Assembly (NCBI RefSeq): GCF_963678635.1
Contig: NC_087066.1
Coordinates: 60,048,875-60,112,874, forward strand
Direction: 5' to 3'
DNA: 64,000 bases
DNA from: Symsagittifera roscoffensis
Lineage: Eukaryota > Xenacoelomorpha > Acoela > Convolutidae
Below are positions 40,701-55,700 of this stretch, piece by piece. A program made the translations under genes and the position numbers. The notes beneath the pieces were generated by a model. That model had not been told where the DNA came from, did not search any database, and was given only the letters and a program-made list of their open reading frames with translations. Every line of letters starts with the position of its first letter. Position 1 is the stretch's first letter.

Positions 40701-43700
40701 GTTTGCAGTATCATATTAATTCAATTGATGAAATCTGACAACTGTCAACTTTGATGTAATGTTTTCATTGTATCTCTTGCTGATAATCATTTACTATAGC
40801 AACCTGGCGAATTCACGTGCTCTTAATACCGACCTCTTTCGTCCCAGGTACATTTTAAGAAGTTTATGGCCACTTCAAGATTCCATCCACTCGCTGAGGT
40901 TTTACACGTTTACATAATGAACAACCAGGCAATATTGTTTTTCGATAAACCATCTCTGATTAGCGCATTACTTTAAAAAATTTCTTTAAAAAACATTTAG
41001 GTTTGCAGATTGTACAATTGTGTAAGGCTTGCTGTGGAAGTTGCATAGAATGTTCCGACCATAATGATTAGAGTAAAAAATCCAAAAACTGAATTTAGGA
41101 ATAAATATTGCACGCTTAAATATATGTTTTTTTTTTCTAGTGAAGGGCGATCAAGTAGCGTGCTTATCTGTCAAATGAGAAATAATAATAGCTAAATTAA
41201 TTTAAAATTGCAGAATAAATGAATTGGTTGTTCAATCTTTTTTTTGTCACAAGGAAAATAAGTGTCATGTTAATCTTAAAAACTGAAAAATCAGACCAAT
41301 TTTTCTCGATACAGATAAATTGGCTTTTATATGATGACACTTTTGACCCCGCTACGAGCTTTCTTCGAGAAAGGAAAACACACTGTACGCCATAGTTCGT
41401 TTTCACTTCGTCAAGTGGGCGGAACGAGGAACTTATTTTATTTTATTCGTGATAAATCATCAAAAAGCGGAACTTAAGAGTTTACACTTTAGGTTCCCGA
41501 ATAGATCGAACCTCGTGGAAGAATGTCTGCAAAGTGAGCAGCAGAATAGTGTCTTTTCTGCGTCATCAAACAGTGCCAATCTCCGTGTGGGGTTTAAACA
41601 CTCGGTCACTGGAGTGAACTCTCGTCGAAGGGCTCAAGAGCAAAATGCATTTGGAGCTCATATGAGGCAGAGTAGATCGGCTGGCGACCTGAACACTCTG
41701 TAAGTCAACTTCAAACGTCATTTGAACCAGTTTAGTTTGACCACTTAAATATCACTTGCCGTTTGGTCAAAATTTTGTCAGTGGTTCGAGGCCCGTTGGT
41801 ATTATTGATTGTCGCTTGGGTTTGAGATAGCATTTTCTGGCCTTTAATTGTTAATAAAAACGAGACTGCTCGTATCAGGGCGAAGACTTGAATGTCCCGA
41901 TTGCTCTTTAAGGTCTTTGGAGTAGTGTTCGCTTTTAAAAAATGGGTGACATTTAACAAAAATTCAATTCAAATTCAGTTTTTTTTAAATCACCCTCACA
42001 CACGCTTTGTAAAGTAAAATTTATTTATTTAGCTTATAGCGAAATTTTAAATAGATCAAATAGCTCGCATCAATTTAATTGAAACGATTTCTAAGACGAA
42101 TTAAATCTCAGCTGACGCCCAAATTAGCAATTTTGAAACCCATATAACTTAAAGAAAATTAACCACAGGTGAAATATCTTTTTAAATTTCAGCACAGGAC
42201 AGCAATACCTTCTGAGTGATATAAAAAAGTTCCGTTTCAAAATTGCTAGTTAAAAAGTCGATATTTGTTTGGAGAAAAAAATCACCTTGGGCACAAATAT
42301 TCCGTCGTTGTCTTCGAAAATGGTCAGAACAATGAAAGGATAGTTTTGATGCTTTCATGATTCTGACGAGAGATAATTGCTGCTTCTAATTATTTTATAC
42401 AAATAGCTGAATTGGTCCAACAGCCCGTTGGATTGGGCGAACTGGACTACTAAATACCAATTTTCGTACCAAGACTGTTTGAGCACAGCTGTTAACTATG
42501 TCAATTTAACTTTACGGCTTTTATTTTAACTCGATTACTATATCGGCCCAAATGAGCTTTTACAATCGTAGCTGTTTTAGTTGAGAACAAATTTCTATCG
42601 AATGAAAAATTTGAGAGATTACTATTTAGTTATATCATAATATAATGAATACATAAAACCGTGATTCGCGCAGTAATGACGGATTTATTAAGCGGACCTT
42701 ACCATTTTTTTGGGTCAATCATTGATTATTTTCGACGTAAAAGCTACGATGGCATTTACACTGTGAATGAAAATAATATCGAGGACCTTTTTTGTAGCCA
42801 AGAAGACGAAAATCCTCATGAAGATTACCCGGTTGGAAATAATCGCGTGAACGGAAGACATAACAAGCCTGATATGTATAAGAATAAATTGACTCAGGGA
42901 AGAATATCTAGTCTGACAACAACAGAACAAAAGTCGATTGTTGCAGCAGGCGATATGTTACGCCCGAGTAATTCCCCACAATGGAGGCACTCAGTGGCAC
43001 CGACCAAGAACAATTCCTCAGACTTGAAAAGCGACGCTAAAACGTCGATTGGCGATCGATTAGAAATAGACCAGCAGAAATACCACGTTAGATCGAGGAG
43101 TGCTTACGAACCGCCTCTGCAATCAGCGCTGAAGTATTCGTTCACCGATAAAAAGCAAAGACAGGCTATTGAAAAAGTGGAAGAAAATCACAGTTCATCT
43201 TCAAGTGAAGATGAATATGACGATGAATTCATGGCTCCGGCCTATAGTGTTTATCCGAGGCGCCACAGTTTGGGCTACTCACTAGAGATTGTCCAGAAAA
43301 GCGCAGGATCTTCCGATGTTCTACCCACATGTAGAGTCTTTGATTCAAAATCGCCGCATCAAATTTTAGTGCCAGAAGATTATCTTAAACGAAGATCAGT
43401 TATTGTAAAAAGTGACTCGCCTTCAAGTTTATTCCAGCAATCGCAATCAAAGCGAAATTTAGAGAAAAGTCGAAGTTACGAAACCTTTACCCAATTTGAA
43501 GACCAAGAGTTTCAGCGACCAAACCAAAACTATTCAAAAACTATTATTCAGAAATCTAATTATATCGAAAATGGTGCTAGCGTGAGCTCTTATGGTGACC
43601 CTAAGTTTGTAGAAACAGAAAAAATTTCCGACCGGGATTTGAATTGTGGACCTCGTGCTCCTATGCCACCAACAAGGAGGAGCAGTATGAATGCAGTGGC

Positions 43701-46700
43701 GGAGCTGACGCAAAATGGCGTGTGGTCGCGGAACACAAGGGCAGTTGCCAAACTTAACCATATCAATAATGCCAGCAATTTATTAAGTAAGTAACTCTCC
43801 CTTCTCTGTAATTCACAACTGACGCGAGTTATAGCAATGCGTTCCTTGTTTCTAAAATGTCGATAAGTGGGATTTTGACATAAGGTATTATCCGTCGGTA
43901 ATACGGTATTATTACATTTCGTATCAAGAAGTAATCTAGTGAAACCAAGTATATGAAGAAGTTTGTTTTCGGTATCAGCACAGTTCTTTGAAAAATTTTG
44001 GTTAGTTTTACTTTTGATATTCGCTCCGATTGCTCGTGTGTTAAAATATGAATTAGAATGCGTCTGTGTTCTGCGATATGGAAACCAGATATGGAAATAT
44101 AAATTAGCGTCAATAAGTGTAGTTATTAAGAAAAAATCACCTTTTCCTTTCTCGCCAGAGGAGAAGAGAGTTACCGTCAAAAAAATCAACCAGCTATAAT
44201 ACCAAAATGAGGGGGCAAACCTTCAAGTTCATCAATAATCAAATAAAACTTGATCATGGTGAAAAAAAACTTGATCATGGTTATTTCTATTAGTGCTCAA
44301 ATTTTTGTGTTATCGTGCTGAGCTCATGTTTTGATTTCGGGGAGTATATCCTTCAGATGCAAATCCACAAAATAACAGTAGGAAAAGCCAGAACTTTGTG
44401 CATCTCGATTTGTTTGAAAAAGGCAAGAAGCTCAATATTATAGTTTTGGAAATTGTTTGCTTTGATAGCAACTGTCGCAATTGATTATGGTCAAATAACT
44501 TCTTTGCTTCCATTTTTTCTATTAGTCATTGATTTAACTGCAGTATGATCAAGATGACAGCTCATGAGCTTCATGGTTATGACTGACTGCATTTTTTTCT
44601 TCCGTTCCATTAATCAGACACATCAAAGAAAATTTCCAAACACGACGGCTAGTCCAAAAGACAGCATAAAATTGCATGCTCTACAAATTAGATTGAACTA
44701 CAAATAAATAATGATCTGACTTTAATAGCAAAAAGCAATGGAATCGGAGAAATCTGTTGGAGGAGAGTCGGAAACTAAGATTCGGGCATAAGTTACGATT
44801 AATTTTTGTTACATAAAATTGAATGCGGCTATAAAACCAGCATAAATTTGGCGTTATTATGATACGATGAACGCAGTTCAAACTCTTATATAGGTCGTGA
44901 TGATCTTTTTTGGAAATAATTTCAAAAATGGAATTTAAAGGTCCGATTTCCCAGCAAAAAATTACCTATTAATCCAGTTTTCTCAAATTGAATCAATTTT
45001 CTCATAAAAGTTTCAATTGTTAATTTTTCTAAAAAATCAAAGAGCCTTAAGGCCATATATTTTTGAATTTGAAATAGGAAAGTTGAAATTTTTTTTTTTT
45101 TACAAAAAACAACTCAATTTTTTCCTGTTTCCTTCCATTGACCATTTTCCAACTTTCTGTTGGCTATTTATTTTTTTCGGGATCAGGTTCAAATTTCATT
45201 TTTTGCAGTTTGACTTTTGAATTTTTTCAGTTCAAAACAAATTCATTAGCTAAAAGGAAGGCCAAGTTTGCTCTGGTTTTGTCTGTGCCTTCTGTTAATG
45301 GATAAATTCAAATATATTCTTTCTCAGTTTTTACTCATGGTTTGTCTTTTGATTTTTTCTACAAATAATGAACGGCAATGATCACTCTCCACTATCAAAA
45401 GTGCAAATGGCGCAAAAAACTGGATTGAGTTACAGTTGTTAATTAGTTTATTATAACTCAATGAACGTAGTGAAGGGTCTTTTATAGGTCTCGATGATTT
45501 TTTGTTGAAGGAAAAAGTTACATTAATTTTTTTGCGGTTTGATTTTCATTTCTTTTGACGGTCAGTTCATTTCCTCTGTTGAACGAAAGTCAAACTCCAC
45601 TATCGAACAGCAAAAGTACTACGGTCACAAAAAACGTGATCGATTTCTAATTTCGAAAGTGTTTTCCTTTTTAATTTTTAGATTTTCCAGCAGAATAAAA
45701 ATTTAAGATATTGATCCTTTTTTTCCAATTGAGTCGAATATATCAAAAAGCGTCAATCATAAAAAGTTCTCAAAATTCAAAGAGCTTTAAGGACATCTGT
45801 TTTTTCCGAAAGTCGATGTTAGGTTTTTTCTGTTGCTGGCTTTGGGAATTATATCTACTGGAGTGGCCTCGATTGATTTTTACCAGAAAAAAGTTATGAT
45901 TTCGGAACGTGAAGTTTTGAACTGCATTTTTTTGACCGTTTTTTAGAAAATTTTTGACATTTCTTAAAAACTACGCTATCAAATCTGAAATGAAAAGTTC
46001 AATCGAAAGAACCGGTTGCGAGCATTTTTCCTACAGATGTTACGTTCGTGGGGAAAATTCCAATATCTCAAAAAAAATTTTACTCTCCTTATTTTAGTAG
46101 AGAAACAACTGAGGTTCTGGGCAATGTCCTATTTTTGAAATTACCAAATAACTCATTTGATGCCGCTTCAGTAAAACGAATTTAAAAAGTTTCAAAGAAC
46201 TACCTCCAGCTTTAGCTGGGCCCCTAGTTATGTTTCATCGAGACTAGACAAACGAAATTTTTGTTTCGCCTAGTTTTTTAAACATTTTTCTTTCTTTTGG
46301 ACTTTTTTATGTTTGTGCTGTATCGCAAATGGTGTGAAGCTCCGATTGGCCTCTATATGTAGCATGCGCTATGTTCGTTTAGTTTTGTCGCCAACTTTTA
46401 AGAGCAGGAGCTTGAATAAACGCATTTCAGGGTTTGTCAGTCAGCAGATAAAAAGAAAATACTTAAGCCCAGTTTTCTCTAATTTGGTTAGTGTTTTTTG
46501 ATGTTTCAAATCATAGACGATTCGCAAAGAGCTCTGACCTTATTTAATTTTGTCTTCGAGATTCAAAAAGCGTCAGGTTGGCAATGTTTTAAAGTTGGAA
46601 TACTATTTGATTCTTTTTTGCAACGGTGTAGGTACTAGAGATCCATGAATTTTTCTGTAGAATGAGTTTTCTCGAATGATAACTGTGTTTTAAAAAAATG

Positions 46701-49700
46701 GGTCATAGTTGTTTCCTGTTGAAAAAAGTTGTATAGATTTTTTATCAGTTTTCTATGCCTAATTATTTGCATACGTTCTCTAATAGTGAAATATCTGCAA
46801 AAAGTTACAGGTCTGACTTTTAGTTTTAATAGTGGAATTTGTTTTCGGTATCCCCAACAGAATATAAAATCTAGATGTTGCTCCAAAATTCTTAATTTGG
46901 GTTAATTTTATTTTTTTTAGCGCTTGCGATTAGCAAGCGTTATCAAATCGGAATGTAGACGTTTTTCGGGTTAACAACTAATTTAACCAGTTGCCGGCCT
47001 TGTTTCCGCTTCATAAGTTTTTTTTTCAGTTGCGAAATTGAATTTAAAGTCTTGATGGGCATGTTTGCCTAGAATTCTGGTTTGATTAACACGGGTATTA
47101 TGAAAATGTTTGGGATTGATTTTTAAGAGTAATGAACGTAGTGAGTACTCTTATATAGGTCTTGCTAATTTTTTTTTCAGGAAAAGTCTTAAAATTTGTT
47201 CACGCTCAATTTTGATTTTTCGCGGTTTGACTTGAGATTTATTTTTAAGTTCAGTGCATTTCTTTTGTTGTGACCGAATTCTATTTTCGAAAATGGAAAT
47301 TAATTATCAGATTTCTCAGCGAAATAAAAGTTTTACCTATTGATCCAGTTTTTTCAAATCATTGGGTCAGTTATAACAAAAAAGTGTCCATCATAAATTG
47401 TTCTATAAATTCAAAGAGCTTTATGGCATCAGTTTTTATCTTTGAAATTCAAAAGTTGATGATTTGGGAAGAAAAAACAATTCAGTGTCATTGCGTTCAT
47501 TACTCTTTTCCCACTGTCAGTTGGCTACGTTTTTAATTTATTTTGAGACGCTTTGGAAAATTTTATCACTTTTTCCAAAAAAAAGTGTTTTTTTCTCCAA
47601 AACCTTCCTAGCAATTTTCAAAAAAGGATATCCATAGAAAGACCGCCTACATTCTTTGTCTACAGTCTTTGTCTATAGTCTTCCACAAAGTCTGGGGGAT
47701 TATTTGACCGATATTTTTGGTTTTTTCTTTTCCTCGGAAACTAACCTCTTAAACCTGAGGTTGTGGGTTCAATGGAGATAACGGGTAGTAGAAAGCTCCC
47801 CTGTATTAGTGGCCACACACAAAAAGTTATCGTCCTCCGAAAAGTCCATTTTTTGAGCGTTTTTTTTCTATTACTCCTAATTAATACCCCCCATATCTGA
47901 GATTTTGGGTTGAATCCAAAGAACGGATTGATAGTAGCTTTTTTGCAGAAGCGGCTACGCCCACTTTTTTTCAACTGAAAAAAGCGATGACCCAAGATAA
48001 AGTCAAAATTTTGGTTTTTTGACCGTTTTTTGAAACTTTTCGCAAACTAATCTGTCAAACCTGTTTTTTTTTTTGGGTTCAACCGAAATACAGGTTGGGT
48101 GAATCTCATCTGCAAAAGCGGCTCTGCCATGTTTTTTCTAAATAAAAAGTTGTTCTTCTCGGAATGGTCAACTTTCTGATTTGTTGACCGATTTTGGACT
48201 TTTCTCCATAACTATCCTGACAAATCTGATATCATAAGTTTAATCAACACAACAGGTAGTGGTAAGCTTACATTTATAATTTGCTACGCCCAGTTTCGTT
48301 TAGAAAAAAGTTATGGCCTTCAAAACAGTAAAAGTTTTGGAATTTTGACCGTTTTTTTTGAAAACTTTTGGACTCCACTCGAAAATTACCGTGTCAATGC
48401 TCAGTGTTCAATCGAGAAACCCGATTTTGAAATTCTTCTCGTCTTTACCGGCCACGGCCTGCCTTTAGCAGAAAAAAGTTATGGAATTCGCTTGAAGTCG
48501 TTTGAATTTTCTTAAAATTTACCCTATAAATCTGAGATGAAAATTTCAATCGACAAAAGCGGATGCGCAAATTTTTCCTGCAGAAGTGGTTACTCCTTAG
48601 TTTTTGTAAGAGAAAAGTTGTGTCTTTGGTAAAATTTCACCCCTTTTACTTATTTTAAAAAAACAACTAAGGTTTTGGGCAGGTCCAATTTTTGAAATTA
48701 CGCGTTTCGTCACGCATCAGTACAAATTCAAAAAATATCAAGCCCGTACCTCCAACTTTAGCTGTGCACTAGCTGTCCTTCATCGAGACTTGCGAAAGAT
48801 TTGGTTCACCATTTTTTTTCTTTTTTTTCGACTACTGCTTTGTATGATTGTGTTGTATAGCAAGTGGTGCGAAGCTCTGCTTCGCCTCTGTGTCTAAAAA
48901 ATTTTTTCTTTGGAACTCAGTTAAAACGACTGATTTTTCCGAGTTTTAAAAAGAAGATTTGAATAAATTTTTCATTAATTAACCCAATTTAAAAAAAGGG
49001 AGCTACATCTAGGTTTAGTACTCTGTTGGAAATACTGAAAATTAATTTCCACTATTGAATTAGGGTAATTTTATGAAAATTTCCTCCAGAAAATTTGTCT
49101 TTGAAACACGGACAAATTGGTCGTTAAAACTATCTGTTGACTTTTTTTGTTTGGTTTTCAGCAAAATAAATTATTTCGGCTCGGAATTAGTTGGTAATGA
49201 GTTTAAACAGTTGTTTTTACTGCTCACAATTTGGCGACTGAAATGATTTTTATTAACATATTGCCAAAATGTCTAAGGTTTTCATGTTTTCTTTGTTTTT
49301 ATCCAAGCTCTTTTTAGCTACTTTGAAAGAGCGCGATTATTCAACCGATTTGTCCCTCAAAACAAGAATTGATAACAACCTCAAAGTCAGCGAAGAGCTC
49401 AATGATTCCTGGATCCGACCCGATCCCATTATTACAACACGAAACTGTGATCTGGACAAAGCCAATAACAACTACTACATATCAACTACCGGTGCTTCCA
49501 AACAAAATGATAAATCAAAATCAGAAAAAGCATTTTTGGATTCGCTTCCAGATCCGAGCCTTCCGCCGCCAATTCCAGCGCGAGAGTCTTCCAGGTCCAT
49601 CAACATTGCCAACTATGCATCCAATCTTGTATATCCCGAACAAAAAATCAATAACCTAAGTACTTTAAATCCGCCATCTTTAACAAACACGTCTGATCAA

Positions 49701-52700
49701 GTTGAACCTTCATCGACTAAAATTTCCCAGCTGCCTGTTACTAAGAAAGTAATTGTTGTCGACCCTTTGAACTTCTCGAAAACGAGTCCGAGTGAAACAG
49801 CAAGGAGCAGCCTTCCGAAAAAGTCAGATTACTCGCCATTCCACAAACCGTTGCCGAGTTTACCTCCAGAGAAATCACTGTACGCGAGACGAGGAAGTGA
49901 GTCGCTCCTCCACTTTACAAGACGAAGCTCGGAAACCGAATTCTGTTCTGATTCACCTGATGATCCGAAAAGTGAGCAAACTAAATTTGAGCAAAAATTG
50001 GATCGAAAAGTGACAAACGCATACAGCGAACGAGGTGAAAAGTTTCAATCGAAAAGCGTTTCTCATTGCGACGATTCGCCGACAGGTATTGACCAGGATT
50101 CTAAGCGTATAAATGTCTCACAATCGTGTGATCAAAAAGTCTTTTCTATAAATGCTAATGAGCCATCAGAAGTGCCAGGTGGTCGAAAGAGGATCCCACA
50201 ACCTTTTCTATCGTCGACACCTTTACCGGGTGAAATGGAACTTCCGGGGCAGGATTTGGAGCAGATAGTACAAGCTCAAGCTGGAATATCATCAACGTCG
50301 CACAATAACCAGTACTTCTACAATCGAAGGAATTACTTTTTGTCTCGAAATGCTGGAACTGTAGCTAATTCGGGATGTAATTCGGTGTCGGATAAACCGC
50401 CATATCAAACTAGGTTTCTCTCAGATCCGTCGAAACTGAAGGAAGCTTCAGAGGAGACGGTGAAAGTTCGCTTCGGTAATCGGTCGGATCCCCAGCCCAA
50501 TATGGTTGAGAGAGCGGTGAGAGGTGGAGTAAAAGGATTAAACGACAGCCACGTGACCAATGAATCACTCATATCTTCGATCGGACCAAACAAGTCGCGG
50601 CTCCTCTCGGGTGACCAGGACTCCAATGGAGGCCTATCATTCATCGAATCATCATCTTTGGAGGTTAGCGTAATTGATATGTAATTATAATTGCAATTAG
50701 CAAATCATTAGTTGAGGCAAGCTATTCAATTATGGAACTAATAGTTTCGTTGTTGTTGGTTCGATTTAGCAGGTTAAATGTCTTAGTTGTATTGTACAGA
50801 TTGAAAAAATAGGATTTACGGGATATTAAAACCAGGTCAATCGTTTGCTATATTTTAGGATGTGAATATGGCATGCATTAGAAGAACCGACCAAGACCGA
50901 TCTTCTGAGGATTTCAACAAGAAGCTGAGAATGTGAGCAACTCTTATAACAACCTATTAACAATAACAACCTCACTTATTTCTCACTGGCTATCTCTTAA
51001 ATCTAATAGATAGCTAAGTGCAATACATTCAGGTTTTGTATTAAGTCACAGCCTGGATTTAGAGATTAAGATTATGAACTCGTGGTGTATCTTTGACGAA
51101 CAGGTATCTTGCTTACTACTTTCTCATAATTGGATGAGCATTCAAGGTTGACCTTGATTCTCATTGATAGCGTATTGTAACCTCATTATTTGAATTTGAT
51201 CTGCATAAATGAAATTGTTAATAAAAGTGAGAAGAAAATTTTGCTGTTGGAAGCCACTACAGTTTTAGTCTAGTCGTGAAAATAAAACTTGATCAAACAT
51301 TTTTTACCAACTGTGATTAATTTTATCGGCCGGTGTTTTCACATGCATATTCAGCATAACTGCTGAAAATTTACCAAATAGAGAACATTTATTATTTGTT
51401 ACGTCAAATAGACAGTTTCTATTTAGTATATTACATACTAAAGAATTTTGTTTGGCAGGTCTTTAGCTTTGGATGATTTGGATGATATTGACTACGGTGA
51501 GACATCGGTAGATTCAGAAAATAAACAACCAACAAATTCACGATCAAATAGGATCTTACAAAACGTGAGCCATATACCTGGTTCGCAGATCTCGATCGAA
51601 AGAACGGTACTGGCAGAATCTTCAAAAATGGCGCTAGCATCTTGGAATCCGATATCCAATTCCAGATTCGGAGATTTCAACGAAAAACAAAATTCCCCGA
51701 CTGGTTCGCGAAGGAGTAAAACTATCAATACAATCCCGACTCGACATGTAAACGATAGTAGTCTAGATAGTGGGAACGGTCGAGATGTTTCCGACGGGGG
51801 AGAGATACCTCAAATTGACATAACGACAGAGGATGATGCTGATGAACACTTGGCAGGATCGGCCCAGACCCAGTTCCAAATCGCGAGAAATCGATTTCTG
51901 AGAAAGCAGAATGACTCGCTTCGGGCTTCTCAATCACAACGGTCAAGGACGTCGTTTGTAAGCAAACGAGACAATTCACTGAGGTCTAAAATTGCGAAGT
52001 CGACAGAAAATATCATCAGAGCGGAGAAGCCTTCTTCGGAGTCTGAGAATCATACAGTTATTCAGCATGATCTGGAAAATACTCGAGAAAGTTTGGACAG
52101 AAGCGAAGTTAAACTCGAACGTGCAATTAGCAGACGTCATTCGAAGTCTGTGGCGGATCTGTGTGAGATATCGAATGTGAATGATTTGACAGAAGATTCT
52201 GGAGTGGGCGGTCTGAGTTCATTTTTGGGATCCCATTCCAGCGGGGTTCAGAAAGCTTCAGCTGATGAAATAACCTCCAGCATTCTGATGAAGGGAAGTT
52301 TGGTCGACCTACGAGGGTCCAACTGGAGCGTTTGGTCCACGGTGTCAAGGTTAGCAAGCAATGCGATTAGTGCTTTTTGTACCTTCTAATCTTTTGCATA
52401 ACAATTAAATTTGACAACTTAAATAAAATCTGATCTGAGCTTTTATGGTATTCAGTGTTGCATTTTGGAAAAATTCATTCCTCTCTAAACCCAAGTCATG
52501 TGTTGTTGTTCTTCAATTTGGTTGTACACTGCAGAAAACCTTCACCCTTAATTCTGCAAACACTGACCAACACGCCAAGTTAACATCTTTCCTCAATGAG
52601 ATGAGAGAGAAACAATTTAGTCTTCATATTTCACTATTGGCACGATGAATAGCCACATTTTAATTCTGCATTTGCCAGTAGCGAAGTTTGCTTCTTAAAG

Positions 52701-55700
52701 TTAGGTTTTATCTAGCGCTTCGAGACAATTATGACGAATAGTTGGTGAACAAAATGCTGATCAAAGTCTTCTTGTTGAAACATCAAATCATGCTCGGTGA
52801 GAATTCCTTTTTTGTGCGTTCGTTTATGGGATTCAAAAGCATTTACATAAATGGTGAATTATTCGGTTTAACTGGTCAACTTTAAATAATTTGGCTGTTC
52901 CAATGTCTTGTATATTGTTTGTTTTCCGTTGTTCTGATCGCTCGCATTAAGTTAGTGCATTTTCGCCGATGAACTTGTTACTGGTGACGTCCCCAGAAAA
53001 ATTAGTCATAGTTCCGGAGTTGGTTTGATTTTCCCCGAGAGCGCCCGAAGACATAGTGGTTAAATAACCACGGTATTTAACCCCGAGCCACCGCTCTTTT
53101 TATAAACAAAGTATCGCCGTGTTCACTCAATTTTATTTTCGCAACAATTTGAGCCTCTGTATTTTCTGACAAGATTAAATTTATTTTCTCTGAGGTTATA
53201 TGTGCTGTGTACATTGCGCTAATTGGTGAATCGGTCAATTTCTTCATTACAAAACCAGGTATGTTTCACAAAGCATCATCTATAAATAGTTAATCAAGAC
53301 AACGAGGGGGCAACTTCTGCTTTTTGATTTTTTTTTTGCGGATGTAGAATGTTTTACCAATCCTTCAAAATTGACTCTGGATCTTGTTAACTATTACATC
53401 CCTATTGGGGGAGGGGGTAGTAAACAAGGTAAAAAAATCAAGTTTGCTGAATTCTTCAATTCTTTCTTTACAGGGGTTGGGGGATTCGTTTCAAGGTACC
53501 ATGGGGGTGATAGTTAACAAGATCCTTGACTCTAAATTATTTAGATTCTAAAGGTTAGATACTCCCAAATAACTTCTCATTAAAGATGGGTTTATTTTGA
53601 AGAAATCTCTTAGACAATCTGCGCCTTAAACCTGTTTTTTTTTCGATACTTTCAACAGGCAAAAGATTCTCCGATTGTAAAAGGTTTTCTATAAAATAGG
53701 TTTTGACCTAAAATATTTTTCTGAAGGTTTTGTGACTTCGTTTTACACTCATTTCTTTGTTTTTGATATCTCTCTTGAAATAAAATTTTCACGTGGAGCT
53801 GGAGTTGTGCTCTTTGATAATTATACAATCACGCCTGTGTTTTATTGCGATTTCTTTTATTCTAACCATATTGCATAAACTGGAGCTCAACAAAAGTGCT
53901 GAATTTTACGTGTTGCTTTAGAAAAATAAATCAGTTTTATCCGTTTTTTGGTGGGTGGCGTTTGAACGACATGAACATGCATGCTGTGGCTAAGTTGAAC
54001 ATTGAACTTCAATACTGAAGGTCGGCGGGTCAAATCTTGAGGGGACAATTTGACATTTTTTCTTCCGACCATTGAAATTTGTATTGTTTTAGTTTTTTTT
54101 CTTTATTTTCCACGTTATATCAGGTAGAACAAATAATCATCGAACTGGGTTGAGTGATCTATCGGTTACATGTCATTTTTCCCCAAGTCAACTTGTCCCA
54201 GCCCAACTTGTCCGATTCCAACTTGCCCCAGATGACAACTTGTCCAATGCCATCTTGTCCCAGATAATAAAAAATGAAACTTGCCCCTGATTCTTAGATA
54301 TCCTCGTAGAACATAATGTCGACATAAAGATGAAAGATATTTTTGTTGAACAATTAAGCTCGAAACAAAATGCGGAATCATTAAAACATGTGCTGAATCA
54401 AAATGAGTTCAAAGCTTGCATGAACAAAATAAAAGCGGCAAAATTTCAATGCAATTTCCATGTCGAGTTTAACATTTCAAAAGATTGATTGCAGTTCTTG
54501 TAAGCTCCTATAGCATAGTTAATAGTGCTCAACACTCTTAATCAAGAAGTCAAGAGTTCAAAACTTGAAGAAGTCAAAAAAATTTAGTTTGAAATCAATG
54601 AAACGGAAAACCGCAGGTACTGCCTCGCCCCTAAAACCCCCTATACTGGGTAACCCGGAAAAGGGGGCGGGGTGAGGGAAAGAGCAAAATTATTGCAGGG
54701 CCAATAGACTTGGGGCAAATAGTCCTGACACCGATATACCATATTAAAATCAAAGCCCTTTCAGTCGTGATTCGAAATTTTTTCTAGTGTCGACAAAAAC
54801 CGGTTTGAAATTTTTGATTTTTCGTCTAAATTCGAGCCAGTGAGCAGGCTTACATTTGCTTATTTATGCTTAATTTAAGCCCTGAAAGTTTGGTTTTATT
54901 CAAGTTAAGTTAGTTTTTAGCATCCTATTATGTATCGAAAAGATCAAAAAATCCAGAAACAAATTTTAAAAATTTTGAAAATTAAAAAATAACCAATTTT
55001 TTTTCGTTTTTCTGGTAATTTTTTAAACAAAAACTGCTTTTTCAATTTGCCTGTTTTACTATGACAGTGAAATATGCCTTGTTTTTATTTTTCGTTCAGA
55101 TTTTTCTAACACCCCACGCAGAAAAAACGACACAAGCTTGAAAAAAAACGTTCGCATTTTTTTATCCAGCTCGAACTGCAAGCGTTTAAAGGTAACAAAA
55201 AACTTTATTGCCTTATAGTTTTGTAAATATATGTTAATTTTCCAAGCGACAAAAACCTCGGGCTCAAATTCCAAGCGAAAGTTAAATCGGGCTCAAATTT
55301 ACTTTTTTTTGGTTTGACTTTTTTTAAGCTCAATTCATTTCTTTAGAAGGAAGGCAAGCTCCACTGTCGAACAGAACAAGTGTAAAGATCACGATAAATA
55401 TGATCGATTTCTATTTTCGAAAGTGGAATTTAATTATCAGATTTCGCAGCGAAATAGTAACTTTACTTATTGATCCAGTTTTTTCAAATTGGGTTATTTT
55501 CATCAAACATATGCCAATCATAAAATGTTCTAGAATTTCAAAGAGTTCTTAGGGCATCTATTTTTTATTCGAAGTTCGAAAGTCGAGATTTGTGTCAAAA
55601 ATTTTAGTACTCAGTATTTTTCTGCTTCAAAAGTTCAGTTTTTATTCTTTTTACTTGGGTTCCTGATTATTTTCCAACTGTCTGTTGGCTATGTCTTGTA

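Larger units (their letters stand above)
39622..41492 (+). other. shroom intron 2 (1.9 kb)
   Basis: Contains one copy of the approx. 400-bp family split by a LINE relic (39717-39907), two SINEs (about 40104-40310 and 40417-40595) and a 30-bp tandem repeat, about 3 copies of AGCATTATATCTGG (40318-40400). A possible small exon at 40610 is discussed under rejected items. Confidence 0.65.
43787..49317 (+). other. shroom intron 4 (5.5 kb), repeat-dense
   Basis: Contains copies of the approx. 400-bp family (about 44870-45175, 45440-45840, 47130-47535), a repeat block at about 45900-46370, and a degenerate array at about 47690-48490 followed by a second copy of that block (48490-48895). The rest is AT-rich with no exon recognised. 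Confidence 0.65.
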
